From contig CM037472.1 of assembly GCA_021014325.1 (NCBI GenBank), positions 11,703,063 through 11,767,062 of the forward strand: 64,000 nt of DNA, read 5' to 3'. The first letter of the stretch is position 1. Each line of letters begins with the position of its first letter. Source of the DNA: Plazaster borealis. Its lineage: Eukaryota > Echinodermata > Asteroidea > Forcipulatida > Labidiasteridae. Of the stretch, positions 10,900 to 23,600 are shown one piece after another. Below the pieces are notes generated by a model that worked only from the letters and a program-made list of their open reading frames with translations, ran no database searches and was not told the DNA's origin. Position numbers and translations under genes: made by a program.

Positions 10900-13800
10900 A
10901 ATGGGAATAAACTATTTGAAATGCATTTATCTGCAAAACAAATTCAACAGGATTTGTCCATTCCCAAACAAAATATGTTAATATTTTATCACAGCGTAAT
11001 ATTAAATGCAAACAAAATCACGCAGGCATGATAAAGTATTCGTATTAGCCGAGAAAATCAAAGTCTCAGTTGATGTTAAACCGGCATGAACACTATTCAG
11101 GTTAAAAATACATTCGTCAGACATGGTTTCATTTTTCAGAAATGTAATGTAGCGTGTGATTTTTTCATATGCAGTTTAAACACAAACACACAGAGGAAAT
11201 AAACAAAAACATAACAAATATTAGCCCCCTTGTTTTTGATTCAGCAATTTTGACGGTTATTTGTTATTTATTTTTTTTAAACAAGGGGATTGGTTTTCTT
11301 CTTTGGACACTATCATTTGTACTTTTTGTTCGGCATATTCTGACACAATCATTCCTTTCAACTCACCTCTATTCTCTTTATGGGTAATTATAGTGACAAA
11401 TTGAGTTACAACCAATATGCCTAGCTCTCGAATCACAAAGAGTGATGGTTTATTTAATCCAGTACAATTTACCCTTCCAGTTTAAACACAAAATGAATCG
11501 CTATAGAAATGAAAAGTTCGTTAACATTCAAAATCATGCCTGGAAAATAGCGTCAACGGTTTCGCAAAGTAGGCTACTTTTGTGTGAACCCGTTTACGAC
11601 CTTGTTTCTTTTGACTGACAAGTTAGGAACGGTTGTGTTTAAACACAATCAAACAGCATTTCAGACAAAGTTTTTTTTCACTGCGTTACGGACCTTACAT
11701 CAAAAAAGACTCCTTTTTTTTTGAAGTGTTTCGATTGAAACTGTGAAAGGCTTTGTTATCTGGTCACTTAAATTTGATCATATATTTTGGTATCTGGGTT
11801 GCCGAGGTGTTATAAATCACGCTTAAGCCCCTTTTCTACATCTACTGATGTGTTCAAACTGGATAGGTAGCTCATTTCATCACAATAAGAAATATGGGAT
11901 ATACGTACTTCGATTCACTACTAACACACGTAAGACACTTGGTAGTAATTGGGCTTCTCAAAGACTACTCTGCGTTTTGTTTGTCTTTATGTAGAATATA
12001 TCGAGTTTTCTGTTTTTCTCTCTCAACATTTCCACAGGATTGGGAATTTCCAACACTCTTCGTGGAATAGTACAACGACATAGGCCTATATCTTGAAACA
12101 CACTTCTGAAAATACTTGTAAGGCACATGGAAGTCATACCTGTTTTGAAGAATGGGCAACACGTTGAGTACGGTCGTTAAGTTTTTTGTTTATTTTAGTT
12201 GTTCGGGCGTTTTGTTTTTGATGATCGTGGAAAGATAACATTTCTTTCATTTTAGTATGAAAGTGGAAGTATTGCGGGTACTGTGGTGGTGTTTTTTGTG
12301 TGAATACTTGCAGGTAGGCAATAACTGCTGACTGAGACGCATGTTTGGTCATTTTACAGGAAGGTAGGTACCGTCACCTAAGTGGTGCGTTGAATTTTGC
12401 ACATCAGCTTCGAGTTGAGGCAAATTAATTGAAGTGCAGACCAATGTAACGAATGATTGGCACGTAGTCTACTGTGGTATTGACGTAATAACAACCTTGA
12501 GATGTTTTTTATCACAATCAATATGACAGTTTCCCGTAGATTCCCTGCAAAAATAGACTGGTATACATAAATAAAATACCATAAAAACAAATAACAAAAA
12601 CTTAAAACAGTACAAACTTAAAACACAATAACTGGGCGTCAGCTACAATGCTCTTCATGAATAAAGAAGGCTTAGTATCGTTCACTTTATTGATTAAACA
12701 AAAGAGACTTGTATTTATCACTTTCACTTAGGCTAAATTAAACTGCTTTAGGGAAACAAATGGACAAATAAAATGGACGTTTTCTTATGGGTAGCAATCT
12801 ACGAATGCGATTGAACCACTCGGGGAGAGTCTTCACTAAATAAAACACTCACTCAAAATTCAAGTTTTGTAAACTACTAAATTTTTTACAACATATCTAA
12901 TAAAAGAAATAAATGAAAAAAATTAATGGATGACTGATAAATGTGCTGATTTTTTATTACAAAGACGTACATTTTTAAAAACCAAAGTTAGGCCTAATAC
13001 CATCAAAGCATGATAATCCATGTATTAAAATAGTCTCTTTCCTCTAAGTGGGTTACGTTGTGACCCAAGCTTTACTAGCACACTGACGTTTTTGTTGCAT
13101 CGGTAATAAATCGGGTACTTTTAATGGCTGTTTATTCTCCGTCATTATTCAAAGAAATACCCGTATAAAACCGATCGCCGTATATTACAAATGCCAGGAT
13201 ATTCTGCATAACACCCAGATACATTGCAATGTTTCCAGATGCCAAATTGTTCCATACACATATGTATATGAACGGGCACTCATCTAAATTAAAGTTAGTT
13301 GAGTGGGCTATTGAATGCTAATCAAGCTTTTACCAATACATGTTGTTTACCACAGTTCCAGTAATGTAATGAAAACTGCAACTGTCTTACCATTCCAAGT
13401 GTGTACGTTGCTTAGTTTTGGTGCGTTAATCATTATTATTTTTTTCATTTTCACAGAATTATAAATTTGTGGAACGAGCATTAAATCTCTTGAGCTTATG
13501 AGCAATTCTACCAAACCAAGAGAAGACTTGATACTTAAGGACAATCTTACTTTCTTACTTAATTAGAACTGATGGGTAAAATTGATAGGTTTACACCTTT
13601 TAGACCCCATATCCTTTTTCTTTCCAGACTTTGTAAATTTTTCCTTTTGAAACAATACTTCATAAGTTCCTTTCAAGAGGTACACAACGTCTTGGAAACA
13701 CCTAATTTACTTAATGACACCCGTTTGACTCTGTCTTTAGGATTGAATTTAAAATATTGCTTTCGTCACAGATAGTATTTTCAGAAAAATGTTGGATAAC

Positions 13801-15069
13801 TTCATACTAGAAACACTATAGAAAAAGGATTCAAGGGTTAACTTTGTGATGATATTCATTTCCTAATAGAATTGCATGCCTGAACGCTCTAGCCCATCGG
13901 TCGCTAGCGGCGTACCCTGTCCGCCTACCGATCCACCGTGCCTAATTGAACACATCCAGCCTCGTGCGACGTGTAGCTTACGAACCGCTCGCAGTCATTA
14001 AAGACAAGGTGTCGCCCGTTGTAATGGGATTATACCATGCCACATTACACAGTCAAAATACCCATTTAAAATCGCTGCCGTCATCCAGTGTTTTTCTAAA
14101 AGTATTATTCGTTGAGGTGTTTGTGGGAGGGAAAGCAAGGCGATTACACCCACAATATGGTGTTGCACAAAATTATGAACTATTCCTTCAAAGTTGTGTA
14201 TCACTGAAAGTAGATCAAATAGTTAAAACGTTAATATAGTAATGATATTCCATACATCAAAGGTTGATGAAAAGAATGGACAATTTGTACAATGTTTCTC
14301 CCGAAATCTCGACTGTGGACAGTATTACAAATTTATTTCAACTTCAACTTTATGCTATTAAGCTTGGCCTATACTGTAACATCATTTGTAGAATTCTAAC
14401 CTTTTTACAACTTGTTGTGATTTTCAAATGTAAATTCCATGTTGGATCTTAAACCATTGTCCATCGTAGACTGCAATCTAGTGATAAACATATTTAAGAA
14501 TACGTTCGGAAATTACAAGCTACCTAATTTCAAAAGTGAGTGTACAAATAATTAAATGTAACTTTAGAATGTTTTATCAAATCGGACCCCTGCTCTCTCT
14601 AGACCTAAATTTAGAGGGCATTCAAACAAATTCACAGACAAAAACCACAACAACGAGCACATTTTTTGAAACCAAAACTTCAACCAAAAAGAAAAGCACG
14701 CAATATGGAGTTTGTGGACCACTAATACACCAGCTGATGACATGGAGGCATGGGACCCGCTTATACAATAAGTCACTATACTCAGGAACGATGGAAATTT
14801 TCATCCTATTAAGCGAAGTAAGATCCTGCACCGACGGGGAGAGTCCATTCAATTTAATGCTTTAAAAACAAGACTTCTAAATAACTTTGTTAACTCGCTC
14901 AATTAAAATCCTTCAGCTTTGTAAATCTTAATAAAGCATTTTTACCATCTGTAAAAAAATAAAAATCATCACATAGAATGTGTATTATAACTTGCCATGA
15001 CATTTTTTTCCCCCTGTGAAATTGTGTCAAATATAACGATAATGGGACTAAATCCTTGCAGTGAAATTG
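10900..15069. other. Intergenic DNA, no gene seen
   Basis: AT-rich DNA with no domain-bearing frame. A GC-richer island at about 13875-14050 is the only compositional feature. The frames near 13946-14239 and 14536-14865 have antisense counterparts and no family signature. Confidence 0.5.
13875..14050. promoter_or_regulatory. GC-richer island, possible cis-regulatory element
   Basis: A short CpG-containing patch in AT-rich surroundings, with no coding signature and no visible repeat structure. It is a possible conserved non-coding element. The evidence is only base composition and position downstream of a developmental regulator. Confidence 0.2.
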
Positions 15070-16427
15070 TACACTCTAAAAAAGCAGTGTAAAATGTTAC
15101 TGTGTAAAACTGTTGGGTACAAATATTGTGCAACATTTGGTCAATATTGGGTAAAACGAAAATTTTTGTTTTACCCCTCACTTGTGTAAAATAAAATACA
15201 CAGGTGAAAGGTAATACAGTACCCAGCATTGTGTAGGAAATCAAATAGCATAACACCGAGGTTCAAATCACTCAAGAAGTGGGTAAAAAAACATTTTTGT
15301 TATCTCAAGCAGTGTAACTTTTGCACAACAAGTGGTACGAAGTAACTGAAAATTGGGGTAAACTGCTCCTCGTGGAAACATTTTACCCATAATGCAAAGT
15401 GTACATATACATTCGGACATAAAGTCGCAGGCACATATCACAATCAAAGATGGATGGGGTGGACGTGAGGTCTTTGATGTCCGATGTTCATGTAACCAAC
15501 CAGAGAGAATTTTGGCTTTATGGTAGTTGTTCTGTTCGAGAAACAACCGTCTGTTGAAGAGGGAAAGGCATCATCTATACACAGGAAAGCCATGAAGCTA
15601 TAGCTTCATTGACTTTGCAACACAACGATTTCGTCACGGACAGTCTGAACCGTCATTAACAGGTCTGGCAAAACCAACCGGCTCTTTTCAGAGCCAACAC
15701 TGCTTCCAAGAAGAGATTATTACAATAGTCTGCTTGCAATAATTTTGTTAATGTTCGTTTTCACTAACCAAACCACAATTTTTGGTTTGCCCCAAGTGTA
15801 TCTGGCTGTACACAAACTCCACAGTTGTTTTATGTTTCAGTTGAACAAAAATACACGGAGTGATATAAATGGGTATAACGTTAGTGTTTCTTTGGCTAAA
15901 CCCGCTCACCTCCCAAATCTTTTTTATGTTGCCTTTGTTGAATCAGGAGTTGAATAAAAGTGTTTTAACTTAATTGTTACCTTTTGATTTGATTTTAAAA
16001 GAAATAAAAAACGGCAACAGCCCTCCGAAAGGAACCCAGGTACAAATTAATTTGCGCACAAAAACCGATTTAAAAGCAACACAAGTGTTGGGTAAATTAA
16101 CTGCACAACAGTGCTGGGTTAAAAAATATAACCCAATCATTGGGTAAGAAAATAGCACAACACCTGGGTAAAATGAAGGTTGATTAAAGTTTACCCAGTT
16201 TTGGAGTAAAAAGGGAACATGGTCGTCACATGGGTAAACTTCTTACCCAACTGTGCTGTGCTAAAGATGCTGCACATGTTGGTATTAAAAATTACACAAC
16301 ATTGGGTACTATTTTACACTTTGGACGTTGTGCAACAATTTTACACAATTGAACGACCATGTTCCCTTTTTAATACTGAAAGGGTAAGAGTTTTACCCAA
16401 TGTTGAGCAATTATTTTTTAGAGTGTA
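15070..16427. mobile_element. Candidate non-autonomous transposon with CACTCTAAAAAA ends
   Basis: The two ends are inverted copies of TACACTCTAAAAAA (15070-15083 and 16414-16427). Both flanking zones are full of short repeats of ACCCAA/TTGGGTA and GTGTAAAA in both orientations, typical of foldback element subtermini. The middle (about 15420-16050) is unique and carries no transposase. It could be one 1.36-kb element or two smaller related elements side by side. Confidence 0.45.
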
Positions 16428-16539
16428 GGCTTCCTCAACATGACGTCATTGTAAACAGTACTAGGCCTACATGTTTAACCAATTGGGTACACAGTCCTCA
16501 ACATCAAAGGCAGAGTTAATATAGTGATTGGCCAATTCT

Positions 16540-16960
16540 ACACCTTCACATAAACAGGCATGCCTCATATTGAGGAGCACACCCTGGCAACGAAGCCCAT
16601 GAGAAGGGGGTTGTCCCCACCCTGTCAGTCCCCGCTCATGGTCCACACAGGCATTGGTGACGGACAGTAACACCCCAAAGACAATACACACAAAAGCTGC
16701 TGATCATTATCGGGAGTTTAATCTCAAATTTCTTCCTCCTCCCTTTCTTGTTTCCATTCGGGGTTGTTTGGACTCCGGGTTTCGTCAAAGAATCGAAACA
16801 CAGGTTTCGAGTAGTGCGAACTTCGGCATGTGCTGGCCTACTTACATACACAAATAACTTGGTTGCTTGCTCCACACGCACGCTCACCACAAACCCCTTT
16901 CAATCGCTGATAAGCGCGGGTCTTGTGTTTCTTTCAGCAGGCAGCTTTGCATATGCAAAC
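16540..16960. promoter_or_regulatory. GC-richer island, possible regulatory element
   Basis: A moderately GC-rich patch with overlapping domain-free frames on both strands. It includes homeodomain/bicoid-like TAATC (near 16721) and GATCATTATC-type stretches. No gene was recognised. The regulatory idea rests on composition only. Confidence 0.2.
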
Positions 16961-19147
16961 TGACGAGACTATATCTAAGGCAACGGATACAAACTTTGCA
17001 GACGAACTAAACTAGTTCTCTATGAAGATACAAAATTACAGGGTACCCGAACATGTTAGGCCTTTGATGGTTGAATAAATGGTTCATTCATTTCCGAAGA
17101 TAAAAATAGCATGTTTTATTTTGACACTGATCATCCAAACAAAACAAAACGAAAATTACCACTAGCCGATGCAACCGTAGTCCTATACAGCTCTCTATCT
17201 TTTCAATCGAAAATGAATTCGCTTTTATGGAGGACTGGAATAGCAATCTTTTTTCCACTTGGATTGTTAACACAAATCATTGGATGGTGTTGCATTTAGA
17301 TTTACAACCCCTGCATCAAACTTTTCTAATCATACAACGCCAGATGAATGAAAATATCAACCTTCTTTATGGGTTATGTTAATATTTTGCTGTTATGGTG
17401 AGGGCAAGTGTCAAGTAAAGCCACGAGCACACTAAATTGTTCTTTTAAGCATGTCATAATAGACGGGAATGTACATGATTGTCATCCTACAAGCACCTAT
17501 ATACAACTTGAGTCTGTACTTGTGTGTGGCATTTAAACTACCAACCCGCGGCGTTGCGCTGGCGAGCCGGCTACCAACTACTCGCACGCGACGACGGGTA
17601 GTCGCTGTTCAAATTGCAGCTGTTTTAGGGGCATTTGTTTCACATCGCTCTTACGGGTATTTTGTTTTGTTACCGTCTATATGTACTGTATCCGTTACCG
17701 CAAGTATTGTCAATGAAGCAAAGGTTTATTTATCGTGTACAAATCAAATTGGAAGAAATTGGGCGTGTGGTAAAGTGGTCATACGGAAAACTGTATAGTC
17801 TAGATATGTTTTCCTCGAGACAGTCTTAACAGTTTAAGCTTATCAGTTGTATGTTTACGACCAGTTGGAACAAGTAAAAACTATCCGTGTCAGTGACAAA
17901 AGTTATTCTAGTTTCCTTTTACAAACGAGATACCTAGGCCCTATATGAATGCATGGCCGTAATTAACAAAGTGATGTTGAAAACATTGAAACATAGCGCG
18001 TGTGAACTGCGTCCGGTTTCCTCACACAGGTTGTGTTGGCGTATTACCAGGTCGAGACTCGGCGGCGTTATACTTTGAGTACCCCCCGAGAGCAAGGCGG
18101 ACAAACCAGGGGTGAATTGGCCTCAACATACCGGGCGGAGGGCCTTGGTCACAGCTGTGGACCTGCCGCTGAACGGGCCCGGCGTCTCGACCGCATTTTA
18201 CAAAGTTTCACCTCCCGTTCGACAATCCTACGTTTGGCAGCTGTCGATTTTCCTTATACCATTGAAAACTCAAGTGTCGAGTAGAACAATAACCCTATTT
18301 AAAAATGAAAAATACGAGATGTCTGGCATGAATCGCTAATAAATGACACAATGTATCTCAAAAAAAATCCACCCCTTGGTATCAACTGTACTTTAACCGG
18401 CGACACCGTAAACAGATACATACCCCTGGCAAGAATGTTCTCAAAGAAAGGACAGCAAATGAAAAGAAATTGATTGAAATGTCACAGTATTCAACTTGAA
18501 AAATGACTAATTGAATTGTAATATTTCCCCGTTGTTATAAATGAAGCTATGCAGAAACCATTTTGTTTCCTCACTTCTCATGCAAAAGACGGGTTTTTTC
18601 CTTCTGCAAATGCCTTTTTCATTGTTAGTTTTTCTCTTCGATAGGTAGAAAGGCCATGATGGTTGACCGATTTTCATTTTCTAGGCATACTCCCATAAAG
18701 GGTCGGAGAATGAGAGTAGAAAAACAACTCAGTCGGACAATTTAATATTATTCAAGGTTAAAACAGAAGTGAGGCTGTTTTTTTTACAAGCACTAAATGA
18801 AAATAACAAATATTTTGATGGTTAAACAATATTTGGTTCCCTACATAAACACAAGAACTTACTACTACACTAACGTGCAGTTGAATCACTGAAAACACTA
18901 GCATTTACAACTTATATTGCCTCTTCTTATAGAACAGACGGACATAGTCTGGTTTACATAATGAATATTGTACGCGTGCAAAACCTTTGTTCTTGGGGGA
19001 AGAAGACGTAAGGTTGCGAGCACATGAATAATGTGACTAGACTATATGAGGAGTGTTAAACTGTTGGCCATACCCAGTAGTGGGCATGTAATGGTAAAGT
19101 ATACCGGTAGTGTTATTATTACATAACTCAGTAAGTTGGGCAGCTAT
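16961..19147. other. Intergenic DNA with a GC-rich patch at 18000-18260
   Basis: Mostly AT-rich. The GC-richer stretch at about 18000-18260 contains two overlapping plus-strand open frames of 75-83 codons with no domain or splice support. I read these as chance frames in a possible regulatory or CpG-rich element. Nothing else was recognised. Confidence 0.4.
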
Positions 19148-19858
19148 CATCTCACTATAGGTTGATCGTTTTCATGGGTAGTTTTGTTTTAAGTCACTAG
19201 TTGACTACCGGTACATGATTGGTAGGTAGGCCTAAATAGTATTTTTCGATAAAGCACTGTCCACTCTCATGCTATTCGAGTCCCATCATCTCGCTAGGTT
19301 GATCGTTTTCATGGGTAGTTTTGTTTTAAGTCACTAGTTGACTACCGGTAGATCATTGGTAAAGGATAGTAGTACTATAGTAGGCCTATATAGTATTTTT
19401 CGATAAAGCACTGTCCACTCTCATGCTATTCGAGTCCCTTCATCTCGCTAGGTTGATCGTTTTCATGGGTAGTTTTGTTTTAAGTCACCAGTTGACTACC
19501 GGTACATCATTGGTAAAGGACAGTAGTACTATAGTAGGCTTATATAGTATTTTTCGATAAAGCACTGTCCACTCTCATGCTATTCGAGTCCCATCATCTC
19601 ACATATGGGTAGTTTTGTTTTAAGTCACCAGTTGACTACCGGTACATGATTGGTATAGGACAGTATAGTACGTAGTAGGCCTTTATAGTATTTTTCGACA
19701 AAGCACTGTCCACTCTCATGCTATTCGGTCCTCATCTCACTAGGTTGATCGTTTTCATGGGTAGTTTTGCTTCAAGTCACCAACCATGCTGACTGCATCG
19801 TTGGTTAAGGGCAGTATTTTTTAACTTAAGCATAATATGTAAACTGCTATTCGAGTCC
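19148..19858. repeat. Tandem array, about 5 units of 125-155 bp
   Basis: Head-to-tail units begin CATCTCRCTAGGTTGATCG near 19148, 19287, 19441, 19595 and 19733. Each includes CATGGGTAGTTTTGTTTTAAG, GACTACCGGTAC and GTATTTTTCGATAAAGCACTG and ends near CTATTCGAGTCC. Unit 4 lacks the GTTGATCG segment, and the last unit is shorter and more diverged. Non-coding minisatellite. Confidence 0.9.
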
Positions 19859-22535
19859 CAACAGGAAAAAAATCAATGGGCACCTCGGTGGGATTCCAAA
19901 TGTTGTTGCTGCAGTATTCAATAGTGAAATTCTCCTTTTCGACGTGAGAAGTGATTGGGAATACAAGAAGAACTTGATGATATAAAATGCCTTTTTAAAT
20001 TGGCCTATATTCTTTGACCACGTGTGTCTGCTCTTTACTAAAAAGTCGTATGGAAATATCTCTCTATTTCAGTATAATTGTCTCGAAAAGGTTGCTGGAA
20101 AACCTGGCCTTTGCTGAGGTTCAATTTGATACCTGCAACTTATGCTTATGTTACTCAATTCAAAACATAGTGAAATTATATACATTATGACTGAGTAAGT
20201 TGCTCACTGGGCAAACCTTTTTAATAATTAATTGACGTTTGATTTTGATATTGGGATAGCACTCAAAGTTTACCAGTCTGGTACCGTTCTCAATTCTAAT
20301 GTCTACTGTCTTTCTTAGTTTTGGACCTCAAGTCCGGTTTCGCTTACTGTGCGTAATATAATATAAATGTTATCCGCCAAACAATTCAATCATAACTTCT
20401 TTATCAATGAAATAAAACGGTGTCACATTATACACGACTGTAGTTGTGTTGTTGTATCAGTTGTTTTCATGTTTGTTTTCGTCTTTGTTCAGGTGACCGG
20501 TTTAGTGCAGAGCACTCTGCATGCTATTTATTTATTGACAAAGTTCTTTTGTGTGACAGGCAGTACAACTTCACAGCCCTATTGCAATCAGTTTTTGGTT
20601 CAAATTAATATTTATTCGAGAGGGAATAAAACGTATACACGCAAAAATCACAATCTATTATAATATCAAGTTATATAAGAATATGCCCTATAATAGTACC
20701 GGTAGAAAACAGCAAATGATACTAAGCATATGCAAATGTGACTTATGAATATGAATACTCCCCAAAGTAAGCATTTGTGTGTGCATTAATATATTTATAT
20801 ATTATATATATGAAATTGTAAAATTTGATTTAGTTGATATTCAAAGTAGCTGCTATCTCGTTACATTATCGAACAGAATTTCACAAGAAATTTAAAACAA
20901 ATCTGCAGTCCTTCTTCCCACCTGAAGTTTTCATTTGCTTCTCAGTTCCCGTCTGTGGACAACCACTCTTTGTTTTGGTGTACAAATATCAACCCAAACC
21001 ACTTCACCACCACCAAAAATCCATGACACTATCAATCAGTACGGAAGACAGGATGAGCCGATTTACAGCACCAAAATATCCTTTCAGAGGGGACCGAGGG
21101 CACTTTTTTGTCCGGGAGTTAATAGCCTCGAGCCCCACCGGACAACAGGCGAGGTGAGACCCTTGAAAAGCCGGTACAATGGGAAGGTGTCGGCGAAGTA
21201 CCCAGGGTTACACGGACGGTTGATCCCTAACAATATCGACAAATTAGCAGCAATTAGCCCGGGCTTCTTCTTTGAAAAACTAATGCTAAGGTACCCCTGT
21301 TGGGTCAACTCTGCTCTCTAAATACAGATTGGCAGATTAAACGGTATGGCTTGTCTAAATGAAAGTCAGGACAGGAAAGGGGGAAAATCGAAATTTCCAC
21401 GGCAGACGGGAGAGATGGCGTGTGAGCTTTTAACGATTTTTTTTCACATTGGTGATGATGAGTTTAAAGGAGATACACTCGCACAATTATTCGTAACATT
21501 ATACTTCTTAAGTTTATCTGGGGAGCCATTTCACTGTTTGATGATGTCATGCTATTCACACATGTATCTTGTATGTACCCGAGGGATTGTGGCAGGTAAA
21601 TTTGTGTATACTGTGTATACAAAAGAATTACAGCATTCTCGCTGTAAATTCCATACACTATCGAGCATTGAAGAAAAAAAAAAGGCTGAGTAAGATTTGA
21701 GATGTTCCCCCACATCAGCCTACTTAAATAACAGCATTGATAGTGACACCTTTACAAACTGCTGACCATGTCATTATTTTCTTCGGCACGACTCCCTGCT
21801 CACCTTCGATCCCTTAAGACTGTTTGTGAACGTAGCCGGTCACACGGGTAGTACTAGTAGGTAAATGCAATAACTTTTCATTCACCTGCGAGATTTAATC
21901 GTTTTGGGCTGGAGTAACACCAAAACTACAACCATTTCGGGGTGTTTATTTGCGGTGTATATATACCCTTTAACAGAAGATGCACTAGCGGGGATCATGT
22001 TTGATTTGACTAGTCTGTTCACACCAGCCGCGTCATGTGCAGTACATAAATCGATATATCAAAACGCCTTCCCGCAATCGCGTTTGTCAGCCATACCCTA
22101 TACAAACAAATAAATATTGACATTTTAAACCCAAATACACTTTTTGTGAAAGGGTTATAGGAAGAAATCCATAAAAATCTTTGAGTGTGGAAAACAATCT
22201 GTGAAATTTCACTCTAATTAAATTTGTTCACTCAGTGCTGGCAGAAGAAGAAAAATAAATAGTCGTGCCCATGATCATTACATCAGCGTGCCACAATTTT
22301 TGTCAGTAAAAATAATTCAGGAAATGCAACATTAGACCCTGAATATTAATTTACTGGCGGTGACTACAACTTCAAAATATCACATTAATTAATTAATTAA
22401 TTAATTAAGGGAACGTCAGCAAGAATGAATAAATGCAGCCATGTTTTTTTTGTCCATTAAAATGTAGTGAATTGAATTTCAAACTACATGTGTTGCTACT
22501 GGCTGCAGAAATGTTATAGATAAATCTTCACCATC
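19859..22535. other. Intergenic DNA with a GC-richer island at 21050-21330
   Basis: No gene recognised. The frames at 20834-21321 overlap in different frames and lack domains. The island at 21050-21330 is described separately. A TTAA tandem occurs near 22386-22409. Confidence 0.45.
21050..21330. promoter_or_regulatory. Candidate conserved non-coding element
   Basis: A GC-richer, non-repetitive block in AT-rich DNA, containing GATTTACAG and two closely spaced homeodomain-type CAATTAG / AATTAGC cores near 21245-21260. Open frames on both strands overlap it without any recognisable domain. It could be an enhancer of the neighbouring homeobox gene. Conservation cannot be tested here. Confidence 0.25.
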
Positions 22536-22972
22536 GCACTCACTTCACCATTATTACCGTCACTCGTCGTCAACTCACTTCACCGTTGTTATCGCCACTC
22601 ATATTCAACACCGTCACTCACTTCACCATTATTACCGTCACTCGTCGTCACCCACTTCACCATATGCTTATCGTCGTCACTCACTTTACAATTGAGTCAC
22701 TCATCTTCACCACAGTCACTCACTTTACCAGTATTATTGTCACTCCTCGTCACTCACTTCAGCATTATTATTGTCACTCCTCGTCACACACTTCAGCATT
22801 ATTATTGTCACTCGTCGTCACTCACTTCAGCCTTATTAGTGTTACTCCTCGTCACTCACTTCATCATTATTATTGTCACTCCTCGTCACTCACTTCAGCC
22901 TTATTACCGTCACTCGTCGTCAACTCACTTCACCATTATTATCGTCACTCACTTCACCGTCGTCTTCGTCAG
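22536..22972. repeat. Minisatellite of CACTCACTTCACC...GTCACTCGTC units
   Basis: Roughly eleven imperfect units of about 36-40 bp built from TCACTCACTTCA, RTTATTATTGTCACTC and CTCGTCA. Unit length is often a multiple of three or nearly so, which creates overlapping open frames in all three plus-strand frames. These are an artefact of the repeat, not a protein gene. Confidence 0.9.
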
Positions 22973-23329
22973 TATCGTACATATTGTATTCTCGCTTATT
23001 TTGTTGCCATTTGTGTTGTCATGATAACAAAACAAAATCCGTTATCTTTACCACCACCTCACCTCTTTGCATCCCATTGATTCATTAAGATTAGTTTAGA
23101 TTTAACTGACAAATAATTAATTACCGTATCTCAAATCTTAGGTAGGCCGAACTCTGGTGTACCATTCAATCATAGAGATATGATTCAATTAAGGTCACCG
23201 CGCATTGATGTGGATTAGTGCGTATACTGTAAGTTTTGGGAGCGATTTTTGTTTCTTTTCTGAGACTTTTTAAAAAGAGAGAATTCACCCAAGCTAGTCG
23301 ACGCTCACCCAAGCGACTTCAACGGTATC

Positions 23330-23600
23330 ACGTATCACCGGGAGCTGTCCCTAGCGCCTGGACAGAGATAACAGGCCTGGACGACGAGACTTTCCATCCG
23401 GTCTGAAAGATTGCCCGGGAGTCCCGCTTGCCCATGGTAAATTAATAAAATAAATATGATGTTCAGAGCGGGGTGTTTCTCTATCGGGCAAAATGTGAGC
23501 ATCATGCACCTCATTACTGTACAGGTAAATGGCAGTCCGGCCCCCAACGGTATTAATTTCTCCCCTGTAGATTCGGTTTCATTTGCCCTGTACTCAACGA
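23330..23600. promoter_or_regulatory. GC-richer island, possible regulatory element
   Basis: A block with CpGs, an AGATAACA GATA-type motif near 23366, and TAAATTAATAAAATAAAT near 23440 amid GC-rich flanks. A minus-strand frame of 70 codons shows no domain. The mix of a GC-rich block with embedded AT-rich factor sites is enhancer-like, but this is only suggestive. Confidence 0.2.

Noticed and set aside
20834..21321. Two overlapping plus-strand open frames of 107 and 128 codons
   Set aside because: Different frames over the same GC-richer block, without a domain, conservation or splice evidence.
22586..23080. Open frames of 71-164 codons on the plus strand in three frames
   Set aside because: They read through a minisatellite; all three frames are open and the peptides are repeats of the unit with no domain.
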